Of a stretch of DNA of 64,000 nt, positions 13,062 to 25,355 are shown one piece after another. The notes below the pieces were generated by a model that worked only from the letters and a program-made list of their open reading frames with translations, was not told the origin of the DNA and searched no databases. This DNA comes from Daphnia pulex (Eukaryota > Arthropoda > Branchiopoda > Diplostraca > Daphniidae), in assembly GCF_021134715.1 (NCBI RefSeq), contig NC_060024.1, positions 8,432,001 to 8,496,000 on the forward strand. The letters are read 5' to 3'. Positions within the stretch are counted from its first letter, which is position 1. Each line of letters opens with the position of its first letter. The position numbers were made by a program, and so were the translations under genes.

Positions 13062-16000
13062 TCAGTTGTATGCCTCAAAATCACGCTCTTCTTTAGTATT
13101 AGTTGACCGGTAATCTTCATCAGATTTTGTTAAAGTTTTGCTGACTGCAGAGTTCGGATATTGTTTGTTTTCATATTTATCCTCGTCGTTTTGTTGTTCG
13201 CCAGAGGAGATCACAAAAAGTTTCTCGTTTAAATCGTAGAGACCTGTTGCTTTGGAGCAATCGAATTCATACCACCAAACACAGACGAAATGTTCCTGAC
13301 TAAAAATAGTTCCGTTTGGACAGAGGAAGCTCCATTGACGATCCCCTAAACAAATATGGAAAACTTGACAACGGGCAGTTACATCGGCATAATAGCCTGG
13401 CAGACGTTGCTCTGAACAATTAAATTGATTGTTTGGAAGTTCAGAAAAGATGGGATAATCGGTTCCAGGCTCTCCCGGAATCGCAGAGTAATCTCCCTCA
13501 CTTTCAGATCCATCGTGGTCGCCAGTTTTATAGTTCTCTGCGATAGCTGCAAAAGATTTGGATGAGTCAGCTTTTTCGTTTAGTTTAGAGTTGTAAGTGG
13601 AAAGATAATCAGCAGGTGATTCAATGGGTTGGGTTTTATAATTTGACTTATTTCCCGTGCTGATTGTTGGATAATTTGTGGAACTTGAGCTTTTTTCAAT
13701 AGACGAATACTCAGTCAAAACTGGGTTGGCTGAAGACGGCCTAACATCAACTGATAGATACTGGTCTGTACTGGTACCAGATTGATAACTAGGAGAATTT
13801 CCTTGCTTCTGATAGGAATTCTCATGTTCCACTGGGTCGGAAATGACATAAACTCGATCGTTTGACTTATCCACAGAACTTGGACCAGTATTGGCATAAC
13901 TAACATAAGGTGTTTCACCAGGAACAAGCACTGAAGTTGGTTTCATGTTGTAAGCCTTAGCAGGATATTGATTACTGTCGCTTTGTCCTTGAGTAGTTGA
14001 AATTGGACTCTGCTCATAAGAAGTAGGGCTGGTGTATCCCCTTTGTGTTAAATGTGTAGATGTCGCCAATGAGGAATGGGTGGTGGATTCCTCATACCTA
14101 GATGTAGTACTGTAATAGGATGATGTTCTCTCTTGGGGAGGAATTTTATATGTTTTAGTTGTGGTTTTAGTTGTAGACTCAGTTGAGTATTTCAACGGCG
14201 CCGTGGCCTTAGTCAAAAGAACTGATGGTGACTCGGTTTGAGGATAAGACTTTAATTCTTGTGTGGAATATGGCGATTTGGTCACTGGAGAAATAGACGC
14301 AGACTTTGGTTGGTAAGGTTTTGAAGTAGGAACGTAATTTGGAACATTTTGTTTTTTAGTATCTTCGGTATGTGGTAATAGAGACTCGATTTCTCTGTAG
14401 AATCCTGGGGCAGAATAACCTGGATTTTTGCTTTCACTGGTGTTAGATTCTTTATTCTTTTTGTAAGGTTCACTTGAGGGTTTTTCTTCCGAGCTAAAAG
14501 AAGGAAGACTCGGGGAATTAAATTTCTTCTTATTTTCAGTGTCCGGAGAAGAATCAACTTCCTTGTGGGAGAGGGAGGCAGAAGGAACTGAAACCTTTGG
14601 TTCACTTTCGTCCACATGCGACACTTGTGATAGCTTTTTGTCATAAGATTCTTTTGAAGGTTTTTGTTCCTGTGTGCCATGAGAACTACTTGAAACGTAA
14701 GATGGGGCATCAAGTTTCTTCTTTTCTTCGTAATCTGACAGAGACTCGGCTTTCTTGTAGGACTGAGGAATAGGATAAACTATTGTTTTCGATTTTTCTT
14801 TCTCTACATTTGAAACATCATGTGGTTTACTCGTTGAAGGTTTATCACTCACGGTTTTGTATTGTGGTGTGGAATAAAGAGATTTGGGGATATCTTCTTT
14901 CTTCTTGTTTTCGGTAGCGGGCGAAGATTTCACATATTTCGATGATGGGGTTTCAGAATAACCTGAATACTTTAACTTGATTTTGTCCACATTATATTCT
15001 TTCTTTTCAGTATAAGAATGTTCTTTCTGTGCATAAGATTCACTTACTTCAGCTGCGGAGGATGGTGTTGTAATCTCTGATTTTGTGGGTGTCTTCAAAT
15101 AAATTTCGGTTGATGGGTAGGCTTTTGTTTCCTTATAGGTAGAAGAAACAGTAGGTTTTGAAATGGATGGTTGGGTCGTCTGGTATTTTAACGTTTCTCC
15201 TTTTGAATATGAATTATGTTCTGGATAGCTCGCAGAATCAGATACGTACGCAGATGCATAAATCGTTGATTTTAAAGGGGAAATGTAGACTGGAACGGTT
15301 TCTGGCAACTTGACAACAGAGACATTAGAAACTGCAGACTGAGATTGACTTTTGTGGTGTTGATTATCCGTGGGAAGCTTTTTTCCATATTGGTGGGGTT
15401 TCGTAAGTTGAGCTTGCTGGACAGGATAGGGTGATTTTGCAGGATCGATATTTTGTTGATACGTTACTGTCGATTTAGGGTTTACGGATATGGTCGGATT
15501 TGTCTTTAATGCGGGATTCGCTGCCTTTGTGTTTTGCATTGATGGAGGAATTGATTTTCCACTCTGGAAGGACGTTTCAGGGAAATTGGAGTAATGGTTA
15601 GGTATTTGAAGGGAATTTGGCCCAACACCAAATACTACTATTCCAGGTCTCGGGGCAGCTGGGCGAACAGGCAATTGTCTTTGTGCCGAAGCTGTTGAAT
15701 AAACGTTCGAGGGAGTGTGATAATTGTTGTGTGGAACGTGTAGTTGTGGTAGTTGTTGAGTTGGCAAATTTTGATTCTGATAGGCTTGAACCGAAGGTAT
15801 AATCCGACGACCTTTTCCTCTTTTCTACATTTGGTAACAAATTTAGACGCGAATTAATACATATTAATAAACTTAAATATTTTTATTCGGTTTAAAATGC
15901 AAATTATTTTTGTTACTACTAATTATTTATTTTTGTTCATTGATTTCTAAATAAGTAGGACCTGAAATATAAAACTTACGTGTGAAATGGCGTCTGTGAT

Positions 16001-16727
16001 GTCAAGTATTCCTGAAATTTTAAATATGTATAAATGTAAAAATTGTTTCTTGACTCAATATAAAATACTTCAATAAAAAGTAAAATGGTAGATAAACTTA
16101 ATCAATGTATTTATGAACTCAATCTCATTTGTGTTCCGTTTGAAAATAAATCATTACTTCAGATTGGTAAACCATTATAGGGCTCTTTGGGATCTGTTTT
16201 CTTTTGCCGTTTATCTGGCAACACAGCATGGCTGTGCACTTTTGTAGCGCGAGAACGAGGAGAAGAAGGAGAATGGGACGAATGGGGGAGATGAGGAAAC
16301 GTTGGTCCCCTTTTTTTCGTACGCCCTCCTCCCTCCCATTCGCCCCATTCTCCCTCTTCTCCCCGTTCTCGCGCTACAAAAGTGCACAGCCATGTTGCGT
16401 TGCCAGATAAAACGGCAAAAGAAAACAGATCCCAAAGAGCCCTATAATTGTTCAGAATTATTTTTATTTAGTTGAATAATAACATAATTGGTCTTGAAAT
16501 CAATCAATCAAAAGATAATTTTTAACACGAATTTTATCATTTTAAATTTCAAATAATGGAAATTGATTGAAAAATATTTGCTATTTTTGTTTACTCATCA
16601 GCATTTAAATTAGCAAATATTCTTTAATAATTTATTTACTTAAAATTATAATCACTTATTTCGTACTTTAAAAAGGGTTCTTACCTAAAACCAAGATGGT
16701 GAAAACCAAAGGTCTGGCCGCGAACAT
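13062..16727 (-). CDS. Secreted ChtBD2 (peritrophin-A) protein, array copy C
   Basis: Exons 16685-16727, 15980-16011 and 13062-15824; 945 aa with signal peptide, micro-exon, low-complexity body and C-terminal ChtBD2. The main-exon protein equals copy B exactly, but the upstream spacer has private substitutions, so the two units are not perfect duplicates. Likely poly(A) signal at 13009-13014. Confidence 0.92.
16176..16446. mobile_element. Palindromic MITE in copy C intron
   Basis: Third copy of the 271-bp palindrome, same intron position as in units A and B. Confidence 0.8.
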
Positions 16728-17076
16728 TTTTACAGATTAGTCGAAGATAGATGATTATATAAATCTAAAAATAATTAAACAATGAATGTTTTACGGTAAA
16801 ATAATCTGTACATTGACTTGAAAAATAGAAACTAGGCAAACTGAAAAATATCTATCTAAAATCACATTAATTCCTGGAACTTTGAGGAAGCAAATACTAT
16901 TCGATACCGATGTGGATAAACCAATACTTTAAAATAATAGCTGGAAAACAAAGAGTTGTTTTTTTCTAAAAAATATAAAATTACCTTTAATTCTCTGTTT
17001 TGAACTACTCTTATTACACTGTACTGCTTTGAAGGTGTGGAAGTGATATGATTTCCTATCAACAATTTGAGTGACT

Positions 17077-17082
17077 CTTATA
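17077..17082 (-). promoter_or_regulatory. TATA box of copy C
   Basis: Same TATAAGAG motif and spacing as in units A and B. Confidence 0.7.
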
Positions 17083-19568
17083 CCACGTGAAATGAAAGTT
17101 TTCGTTTTAGTTGCGAACATTACGCAATACAAAAACCAAAGGGCTGGACTCCAACAAATTCACATGAATCGATGACTGCCGCAAGGTCCACCTGAAAAAG
17201 TTACTTGTTAAGTACAATGACATCCACTTCGTAAAGTATAATTTAGTATCAACTAACTTTTTTGTCCTCAGTGTATCATTCTTTCTTTTTGGGCCTAAAC
17301 TACGCTGTGTTTAAATTATATTTAGTGACTTTAATTATTTTACGCCTTCCCAATTAAATGACCATAAATCATTTTAAGGAATTTACGAAAGAATTTCTAT
17401 ATCTATTTTGTAGCTTGAAGAGTAAATGTGCACTTCAATTGTTAATACGCAGAAACCTGTTTAGCCTGTTCGGTATAGAATTATTGTTAGAGGTCATAAA
17501 AAGAGGGTGTTTTTATGTAAAATATATTTATTCTCTTTTACCCAAGAAGGAAATTTTTTATTTGACGAGAGAAAGTTGACGAAAAGATTCGTGGTTTCAA
17601 TGTTTTTCCTTGATGGCAGGCAGAGAGTTGAATTGGAAAAGCTAGCCTTTCCATAGTTGACAACGCCCAAATAATTATTTTAATGAAAACTTTTGAAAAA
17701 TTATTTTGGTGTTCAACTCAATTGAAGATTATAAAAATCTGGATAAATTAGCTATCTAAGGTTCTTCTTATTATCTAACTGGCGCAATATTTCATAAAAT
17801 GCGCCTCATGATTATGTTGTCTTCTATTATCAATTATTAATCGAAGATAAAGACTTATTTCATGCACAAAATTAATTCTATGTGTTTTTATGTCATGTAA
17901 AAATTACCAATGTCGCAGGCACTGATGCATAATTCATCCTCGAAATTTAATTTTTTTCTTGGTTTCTGTTTTCTTTGTTGAGTTAGTTTTTGTCTAGTTT
18001 CTCGCCGTCTTCTTCAAATTAACATTTTCATTGTCCTCTTCATCTTAGTTGTGATATTTTACAATATATATAAATGCCGTTCCCTACTTGGAGAAATCTG
18101 CTAGATTCTCCAATTTAGATTATTCCAAAAGTTATCACAATTGGCTCCATAGGTTTGGCCCTTCTCGAATCTGTCGGCTTTTATTGTCGTGGATCCGTAG
18201 TAAATTCATTAAACCACATAGGCGTTCTCCAAAGATCGATTTTAATAGTCTCTTACTGATTCAAATAAATTTATAGCTGAATGAGAGCTTTGCGGTTTTG
18301 GTAGTGGTAGCGTAACTCCCTTCTTGTTGGAGAATGTAACTCGTTCATGTCTTATTGACAAGAAAATGGTATATGTGAGGGAGTTTGGTTCTGATTTTTT
18401 TACCTTATTGAATGTGATTGTTTAATAACCCTGTGAAAAACTGCAAAAGCAATGACGCAATTTTCAAACTAAACTGTTTTTCATTCTCCAAAATTTGTTT
18501 GGGTTTTATAGTTTCCGCATTGAACTTTGTAATATTTACATTGAAAACTATCAAACACCCATTTTGCTGATGTATTTTGGTAAAAAATCGAGTTTAGTTT
18601 TGATTCTGAATAAAAACAATGCAAACGGGGAAAACAACAGCAGAGTGCTTCTCTAGTTGAATTTATTTCTATAAAATTTGGGAAGGTTTAGAAATACTTG
18701 TTTAGCCTCTCCAAGAAAGGATATATCTACACGCAAACACTTACAGTACTTACCTATAAAGTTTTAGAACGCGTGAGAGAACCTTATGGAATTAGGCAAT
18801 TTTCTCGGCGCTCCCAAAAATGGAATTTCGTCGGAGAGAAAGATAAAGTTTTCATCTTCAAATAAATCACAGTTTAGAATCGCTTGTTAAACAAGTGAAG
18901 TTTGAAAATTAATCGCGGTACAATGTAACCCCTACTGTGATGGCCTTTAAGTTAGAAACGGTCAAAACTAGAAAGATGGGATGAGTTTTAAAATTGCTTT
19001 CTCTTATAACTCTTCCACTTCTACTATTATTTGATGCCTATAATTAGTAAATCGTGTAACTTTAAGGCATCTGTTCAAATGCCTAGAATAATATTTTCCT
19101 GGAAAATATTGAAAAAGCAAGATAAACACAACTGGTGCATATAGTAAATATGTAGTGTAAAATATTTGTATTTAAAATCTGAAACAATGTACATCGATGC
19201 AGTGAAATTTATAAGTATACATTTTGAGATGAAAAATTGCATAACATATACAAAATGAGACAGTTTTCCTTTAAAAATAAACTTTTGTGTGGCTGCTGAT
19301 GCTATTTAGAACTTTTAATTTAAAATATTTCTGAATATTCGCCTGGCGAAAGCCAGATTGGCGTTGTAACCAAGTCACATTAAAATATTGTAGATTTTAA
19401 ATAGATCAGCTGCGCATCAACATCATTTTTTGCATAAAAATAGTACACACAAATATGTAGAGAAAATTAAGTAAGTAAATCACTTTTGGTTAACATAAGG
19501 AACACAAGAAACACCTTTATTTTGTAATATATCTGTCTTTTTTACCGTATTATTTCTGTGATAGTGAT

Positions 19569-22500
19569 TCAGTTGTATGCCTCAAAATCACGCTCTTCTT
19601 TAGTATTAGTTGACCGGTAATCTTCATCAGATTTTGTTAAAGTTTTGCTGACTGCAGAGTTCGGATATTGTTTGTTTTCATATTTATCCTCGTCGTTTTG
19701 TTGTTCGCCAGAGGAGATCACAAAAAGTTTCTCGTTTAAATCGTAGAGACCTGTTGCTTTGGAGCAATCGAATTCATACCACCAAACACAGACGAAATGT
19801 TCCTGACTAAAAATAGTTCCGTTTGGACAGAGGAAGCTCCATTGACGATCCCCTAAACAAATATGGAAAACTTGACAACGGGCAGTTACATCGGCATAAT
19901 AGCCTGGCAGACGTTGCTCTGAACAATTAAATTGATTGTTTGGAAGTTCAGAAAAGATGGGATAATCGGTTCCAGGCTCTCCCGGAATCGCAGAGTAATC
20001 TCCCTCACTTTCAGATCCATCGTGGTCGCCAGTTTTATAGTTCTCTGCGATAGCTGCAAAAGATTTGGATGAGTCAGCTTTTTCGTTTAGTTTAGAGTTG
20101 TAAGTGGAAAGATAATCAGCAGGTGATTCAATGGGTTGGGTTTTATAATTTGACTTATTTCCCGTGCTGATTGTTGGATAATTTGTGGAACTTGAGCTTT
20201 TTTCAATAGACGAATACTCAGTCAAAACTGGGTTGGCTGAAGACGGCCTAACATCAACTGATAGATACTGGTCTGTACTGGTACCAGATTGATAACTAGG
20301 AGAATTTCCTTGCTTCTGATAGGAATTCTCATGTTCCACTGGGTCGGAAATGACATAAACTCGATCGTTTGACTTATCCACAGAACTTGGACCAGTATTG
20401 GCATAACTAACATAAGGTGTTTCACCAGGAACAAGCACTGAAGTTGGTTTCATGTTGTAAGCCTTAGCAGGATATTGATTACTGTCGCTTTGTCCTTGAG
20501 TAGTTGAAATTGGACTCTGCTCATAAGAAGTAGGGCTGGTGTATCCCCTTTGTGTTAAATGTGTAGATGTCGCCAATGAGGAATGGGTGGTGGATTCCTC
20601 ATACCTAGATGTAGTACTGTAATAGGATGATGTTCTCTCTTGGGGAGGAATTTTATATGTTTTAGTTGTGGTTTTAGTTGTAGACTCAGTTGAGTATTTC
20701 AACGGCGCCGTGGCCTTAGTCAAAAGAACTGATGGTGACTCGGTTTGAGGATAAGACTTTAATTCTTGTGTGGAATATGGCGATTTGGTCACTGGAGAAA
20801 TAGACGCAGACTTTGGTTGGTAAGGTTTTGAAGTAGGAACGTAATTTGGAACATTTTGTTTTTTAGTATCTTCGGTATGTGGTAATAGAGACTCGATTTC
20901 TCTGTAGAATCCTGGGGCAGAATAACCTGGATTTTTGCTTTCACTGGTGTTAGATTCTTTATTCTTTTTGTAAGGTTCACTTGAGGGTTTTTCTTCCGAG
21001 CTAAAAGAAGGAAGACTCGGGGAATTAAATTTCTTCTTATTTTCAGTGTCCGGAGAAGAATCAACTTCCTTGTGGGAGAGGGAGGCAGAAGGAACTGAAA
21101 CCTTTGGTTCACTTTCGTCCACATGCGACACTTGTGATAGCTTTTTGTCATAAGATTCTTTTGAAGGTTTTTGTTCCTGTGTGCCATGAGAACTACTTGA
21201 AACGTAAGATGGGGCATCAAGTTTCTTCTTTTCTTCGTAATCTGACAGAGACTCGGCTTTCTTGTAGGACTGAGGAATAGGATAAACTATTGTTTTCGAT
21301 TTTTCTTTCTCTACATTTGAAACATCATGTGGTTTACTCGTTGAAGGTTTATCACTCACGGTTTTGTATTGTGGTGTGGAATAAAGAGATTTGGGGATAT
21401 CTTCTTTCTTCTTGTTTTCGGTAGCGGGCGAAGATTTCACATATTTCGATGATGGGGTTTCAGAATAACCTGAATACTTTAACTTTATTTTGTCCACATT
21501 ATATTCTTTCTTTTCAGTATAAGAATGTTCTTTCTGTGCATAACATTCACTTACTTCAGCTGCGGAGGATGGTGTTGTAATCTCTGATTTTGTGGGTGTC
21601 TTCAAATAAATTTCGGTTGATGGGTAGGCTTTTGTTTCCTTATAGGTAGAAGAAACAGTAGGTTTTGAAATGGATGGTTGGGTCGTCTGGTATTTTAACG
21701 TTTCTCCTTTTGAATATGAATTATGTTCTGGATAGCTCGCAGAATCAGATACGTACGCAGATGCATAAATCGTTGATTTTAAAGGGGAAATGTAGACTGG
21801 AACGGTTTCTGGCAACTTGACAACAGAGACATTAGAAACTGCAGACTTTGATTGACTTTTGTGGTGTTGATTATCCGTGGGAAGCTTTTTTCCATATTGG
21901 TGGGGTTTCGTAAGTTGAGCTTGCTGGACAGGATAGGGTGATTTTGCAGGATTGATATTTTGTTGATACGTTACTGTCGATTTAGGGTTTACGGATATGG
22001 TCGGATTTGTCTTTAATGCGGGATTCGCTGCCTTTGTGTTTTGCAGTGATGGAGGAATTGATTTTCCACTCTGGAAGGACGTTTCAGGGAAATTGGAGTA
22101 ATGGTTAGGTATTTGAAGGGAATTTGGCCCAACACCAAATACTACTATTCCAGGTCTCGGGGCAGCTGGGCGAACAGGCAATTGTCTTTGTGCCGAAGCT
22201 GTTGAATAAACGTTCGAGGGAGTGTGATAATTGTTGTGTGGAACGTGTAGTTGTGGTAGTTGTTGAGTTGGCAAATTTTGATTCTGATAGGCTTGAACCG
22301 AAGGTATAATCCGACGACCTTTTCCTCTTTTCTACATTTGGTAACAAATTTAGACGCGAATTAATACATATTAATAAACTTAAATATTTTTATTCGGTTT
22401 ATAATGCAAATTATTTTTGTTACTACTAATTATTTATTTTTGTTCATTGATTTCTAAATAAGTAGGACCTGAAATATAAAACTTACGTGTGAAATGGCGT

Positions 22501-24968
22501 CTGTGATGTCAAGTATTCCTGAAATTTTAAATATGTATAAATGTAAAAATTGTTTCTTGACTCAATAAAAAATACTTCAATAAAAAGTAAAATGGTAGAT
22601 AAACTTAATCAATGTATTTATGAACTCAATCTCATTTGTGTTCCGTTTGAAAATAAATCATTACTTCAGATTGGTAAACCATTATAGGGCTCTTTGGGAT
22701 CTGTTTTCTTTTGCCGTTTATCTGGCAACGCAGCATGGCTGTGCACTTTTGTAGCGCGAGAACGAGGAGAAGAAGGAGAATGGGACGAATGGGGGAGATG
22801 AGGAAACGTTGGTCCCCTTTTTTTCGTACGCCCTCCTCCCTCCCATTCGTCCCATCCCAGCCATGTTGCGTTGCCAGATAAAACGGCAAAAGAAAACAGA
22901 TCCCAAAGAGCCCTATAATTGTTCAGAAGTATTTTTATTTAGTTGAATAATAACATAATTGGTCTTGAAATCAATCAATCAAAAGATAATTTTTAACACG
23001 AATTTTATAATCTTTAATTTCAAATGATGGAAATTTATTGAAAAATATTGGCCTTTTTATGTTTACTCATCAGTATTTAAATTTGCAAATATTCGTTAAT
23101 AATTTATTTACTTAAAATTATAATCACTTATTTCGTACTTTCATGTGTTGTTGTTTATCGTTCTAAAATAAATCGCTACGTTTTTTGACAGATCTGCTGA
23201 CAAGTGACAAGCTCAAACACACAAGAAAAGACTAAACAGCATCCCAGGCTTGGACTTTCTTTAATTTTAATGGGTAAACTAAGCTGAATTATACATTTCA
23301 AATTACTCTATAAAAAGCAGAATGTTCTAAACAACGATAATCCTGAACATTTCTAAGATTAGATAAGTAATTCTATGCTTAAATAATAAAAAACCCGCTT
23401 TCTACTATCCCCACAACGTTAAAAGGACCCGTTGGCGCACGATCCTAATTTAGCGGTTGTGCAACTCAGCATCCGGAACTTGTCTATTATGTAGCGTTCA
23501 AAGACTTTTTTTATTATTATTATAGTTTATACGAATTATAAAATAATTTTTCGTTAAATTAATCAATAGGAGAATTTTCTCAAAACATAATAAATTCATT
23601 ATTGAAATTGATTTACGAATACTAACCTATCCCGTACGAAACGGCAAGCTGATTTTTAGCTTAATTACAGCTATCCATTTAGGGGGGTAAAGCTAGCTGC
23701 TTCTAGGGTAAAATTTTTAAAAAACAGCATGGAATTTCAGGGTTAAATTAAACTTATCGCGCTAAGCTAGCGTAGCAAGGTAATTTCAACCTATTTTTTA
23801 TGTAAGACAAAACAGAAAAAGCGCGCGGCGCCAACTCATAGCTTTCTATTATAGCTAGCATACTTCAACTTATAACTCCTTTTTTTTTATATCGGGTCAC
23901 CCATCCGAATGCTGATGATGTTCAAGGGCGCTGCGCTTCTTTCCTACTGGTCTCCGGTGATCCTGTTCGGCCATACTTAGATACTATATATTTACAAATA
24001 TCAATGGCTATACATTGCTTAAATATAAACTAATTCCACGATACGCATTATTGATTTATTGTTTTCTGCGGCAGAGTAATCGAAAAGGTGCTGGCATAGG
24101 ACGATATATATTTTTATATATTCTTAAATTTATGAATACAGTAAAATATACACTAAATTAATATATTTTCTGTTCATTTCTATTAATAATAACAATTATT
24201 TGTTTGTAAATTATTATTATTTTTACGCATAGCTGATTTTCATTTAACTTAAATCAGTTTAATAATATATTAAGTCGAACGACTAGCTTGAAATAGCTTT
24301 ACGTACATAGGCTGGCCGTCACTAGCTATCACTGGTTAAATTATAGCTGAACGCAATTATAGAAAAATTTTATAAGTCGAAAGATTAGCTTGAAATAGCT
24401 TAACATACATAGGCTGGCCGTTACTAGCTATCCATGGTTAAGTTACAGCTGAACGCAATTAGATAAATTTTAAAAGTCGAACGACTAGCTTGAAATAGCT
24501 TTGCGTACATAGGCTGGCCGTTACTAGCTATCCAAGGTTAAATTACTGCTGAACGCAAGCAGTCTAGTATCAACAGGTTTAAGCTAGCTGGTAGAAACGA
24601 GGCTGCTCCCGTTCAGCTGTAATGTAACTTAAAGAAAGATAGTTATGACCAACCTACGTACGTAAAGCTATTTTTTAGCTAGTCGTTCAGAGACCCAGCT
24701 AAACAATTCGTACGGGATAGAGTGGTTCGAGGTTGCCATCTCGGATGTTTTTTTTCCAGTTTGGTGCAACCTCAAACCAAACGATAGGGAAACCAACACA
24801 GCCGAGAATAGACCAGGAGTCTATAGCTCTGGTAGCTCATTGGATATTATTAAATATTCTTTAAAAATGTATTTACTCAAAATTACCATTTCTTCTGTTT
24901 ACTTTAGTTTCTAGAGAGCTCTTACCCAAAATTAAGATGGTGAAAATCAACGATCTGGCCACAATCAT
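19569..24968 (-). CDS. Secreted ChtBD2 protein, array-edge copy D with diverged 5' exon
   Basis: Exons 24926-24968, 22487-22518 and 19569-22331. The main exon is nearly identical to the array but has private changes (Met to Leu, Asp to Asn, Gln to Lys, Ser to Cys in the low-complexity body). The signal-peptide exon is clearly diverged (MIVARSLIFTILILG) yet keeps length, phase and donor, so it looks functional. The intron between it and the micro-exon is enlarged to about 2.4 kb by a 1.7-kb insertion. Upstream leader acceptor, donor (exon end 25175) and TATA box (25265) are also preserved. Role as for the other copies. The splice across the enlarged intron is inferred. Confidence 0.8.
22683..22917. 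mobile_element. Shortened palindromic MITE in copy D intron
   Basis: Same element as in units A-C but about 36 bp shorter: part of the right arm after the central CCTCCTCCCTCCCATTCG is deleted. Sequence beyond it is only moderately similar to the other units, marking where array homogeneity ends. Confidence 0.75.
23889..23985 (-). pseudogene. 5S rRNA-like fragment (5S-derived SINE or pseudogene)
   Basis: On the minus strand the segment contains GATCACCGGAG followed about 50 bases later by TTCGGATGGGTGACC, resembling the 5S rRNA GATCACCGAAG and the internal-control-region box C (TTGGATGGGTGACC). Order and rough spacing agree with 5S; the 5' and 3' ends of a 5S gene do not match. It is followed by an A-rich stretch on the minus strand, as in a SINE. 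It lies inside the TIR element. Confidence 0.45.
24270..24560. repeat. Three tandem ~100-bp repeats inside the TIR element
   Basis: Three imperfect units begin AAGTCGAACGACTAGCTTGA at about 24273, 24377 and 24476. Each contains ACATAGGCTGGCCGT and ends with CTGAACGCAA. A further degenerate inverted copy lies at 24605-24695. Confidence 0.8.
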
Positions 24969-25264
24969 TTTCTCAGATTTGTCGAAGATGATTATTTAAA
25001 TAAATCTAAGAACAATTGAACAAAGAATATTAGATATTTAAAAAATCTTTATAGTAGGCCTAATTTGATATATATATAACCAAACTAGGCAAACTGTAAA
25101 ATATCGATCTAAAGTCATATTAACATAGAAATCAAATGTTCTTTGATATCAATATATAAACCAATAAAACATACCTATAATCCTCTTCTCTAAACTAATA
25201 TTGTTACACTGTACTGCTTTGAAAGTGTGGAAGTGATATGACTTCCTATCAACAATTTGCGTGG

Positions 25265-25272
25265 CTCTTATA
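25265..25272 (-). promoter_or_regulatory. TATA box of copy D
   Basis: TATAAGAG on the minus strand, within a block conserved with units A-C (TTGTTGATAGGAA, then CATATCACTTCC) although flanking DNA has diverged. The donor of the first exon follows (exon end 25175, GTATGT). Homology with the array ends near 25355. Confidence 0.7.
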
Positions 25273-25355
25273 CCACGCAAAATGAAAGTTTTTGTTTTAA
25301 ATACGGATATCTGGCAACACAAACCGATAGAGCTGGGCTCCATCAAATTCAACTG

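Larger units (their letters stand above)
1..22900. repeat. Tandem array, 6,507-bp unit, about 3.5 near-identical copies
   Basis: The sequence from position 1 recurs at 6508, 13015 and 19522 with a constant offset of 6,507 bp. Each unit holds one minus-strand chitin-binding protein gene plus about 2.4 kb of upstream spacer. Units differ by scattered single-base changes only: the main ORFs of units 2 and 3 encode identical proteins, and the spacers of units 1 and 2 look identical where compared, while unit 3 has a few substitutions (for example near 17163, 17755 and 18395). The left end runs off the window, so the array may continue. Near-identity fades after about 22840, inside the fourth unit. 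Confidence 0.97.
23627..24720. mobile_element. 1.1-kb non-autonomous element with 14-bp TIRs
   Basis: CTATCCCGTACGAA at 23627-23640 is matched by its exact reverse complement at 24707-24720. The right subterminal region (24600-24700) is an inverted, degenerate copy of the internal tandem repeats. No coding sequence was seen. The superfamily cannot be assigned; no clear target duplication is visible. Confidence 0.55.
23143..24845. other. 1.7-kb insertion in the copy D intron, flanked by a ~55-bp repeated segment
   Basis: Compared with units A-C, the sequence leaves homology at 23143 and rejoins it at about 24850. The segment AAATATTCTTTAATAATTTA-type (about 55 bp) occurs on both sides, near-identical to the array on the left (23089-23142) and diverged on the right (24853-24905). 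This is what is expected at a junction between array-derived and older flanking DNA. The insert contains a TIR element (23627-24720) and unclassified AT-rich sequence at both ends. Confidence 0.65.
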
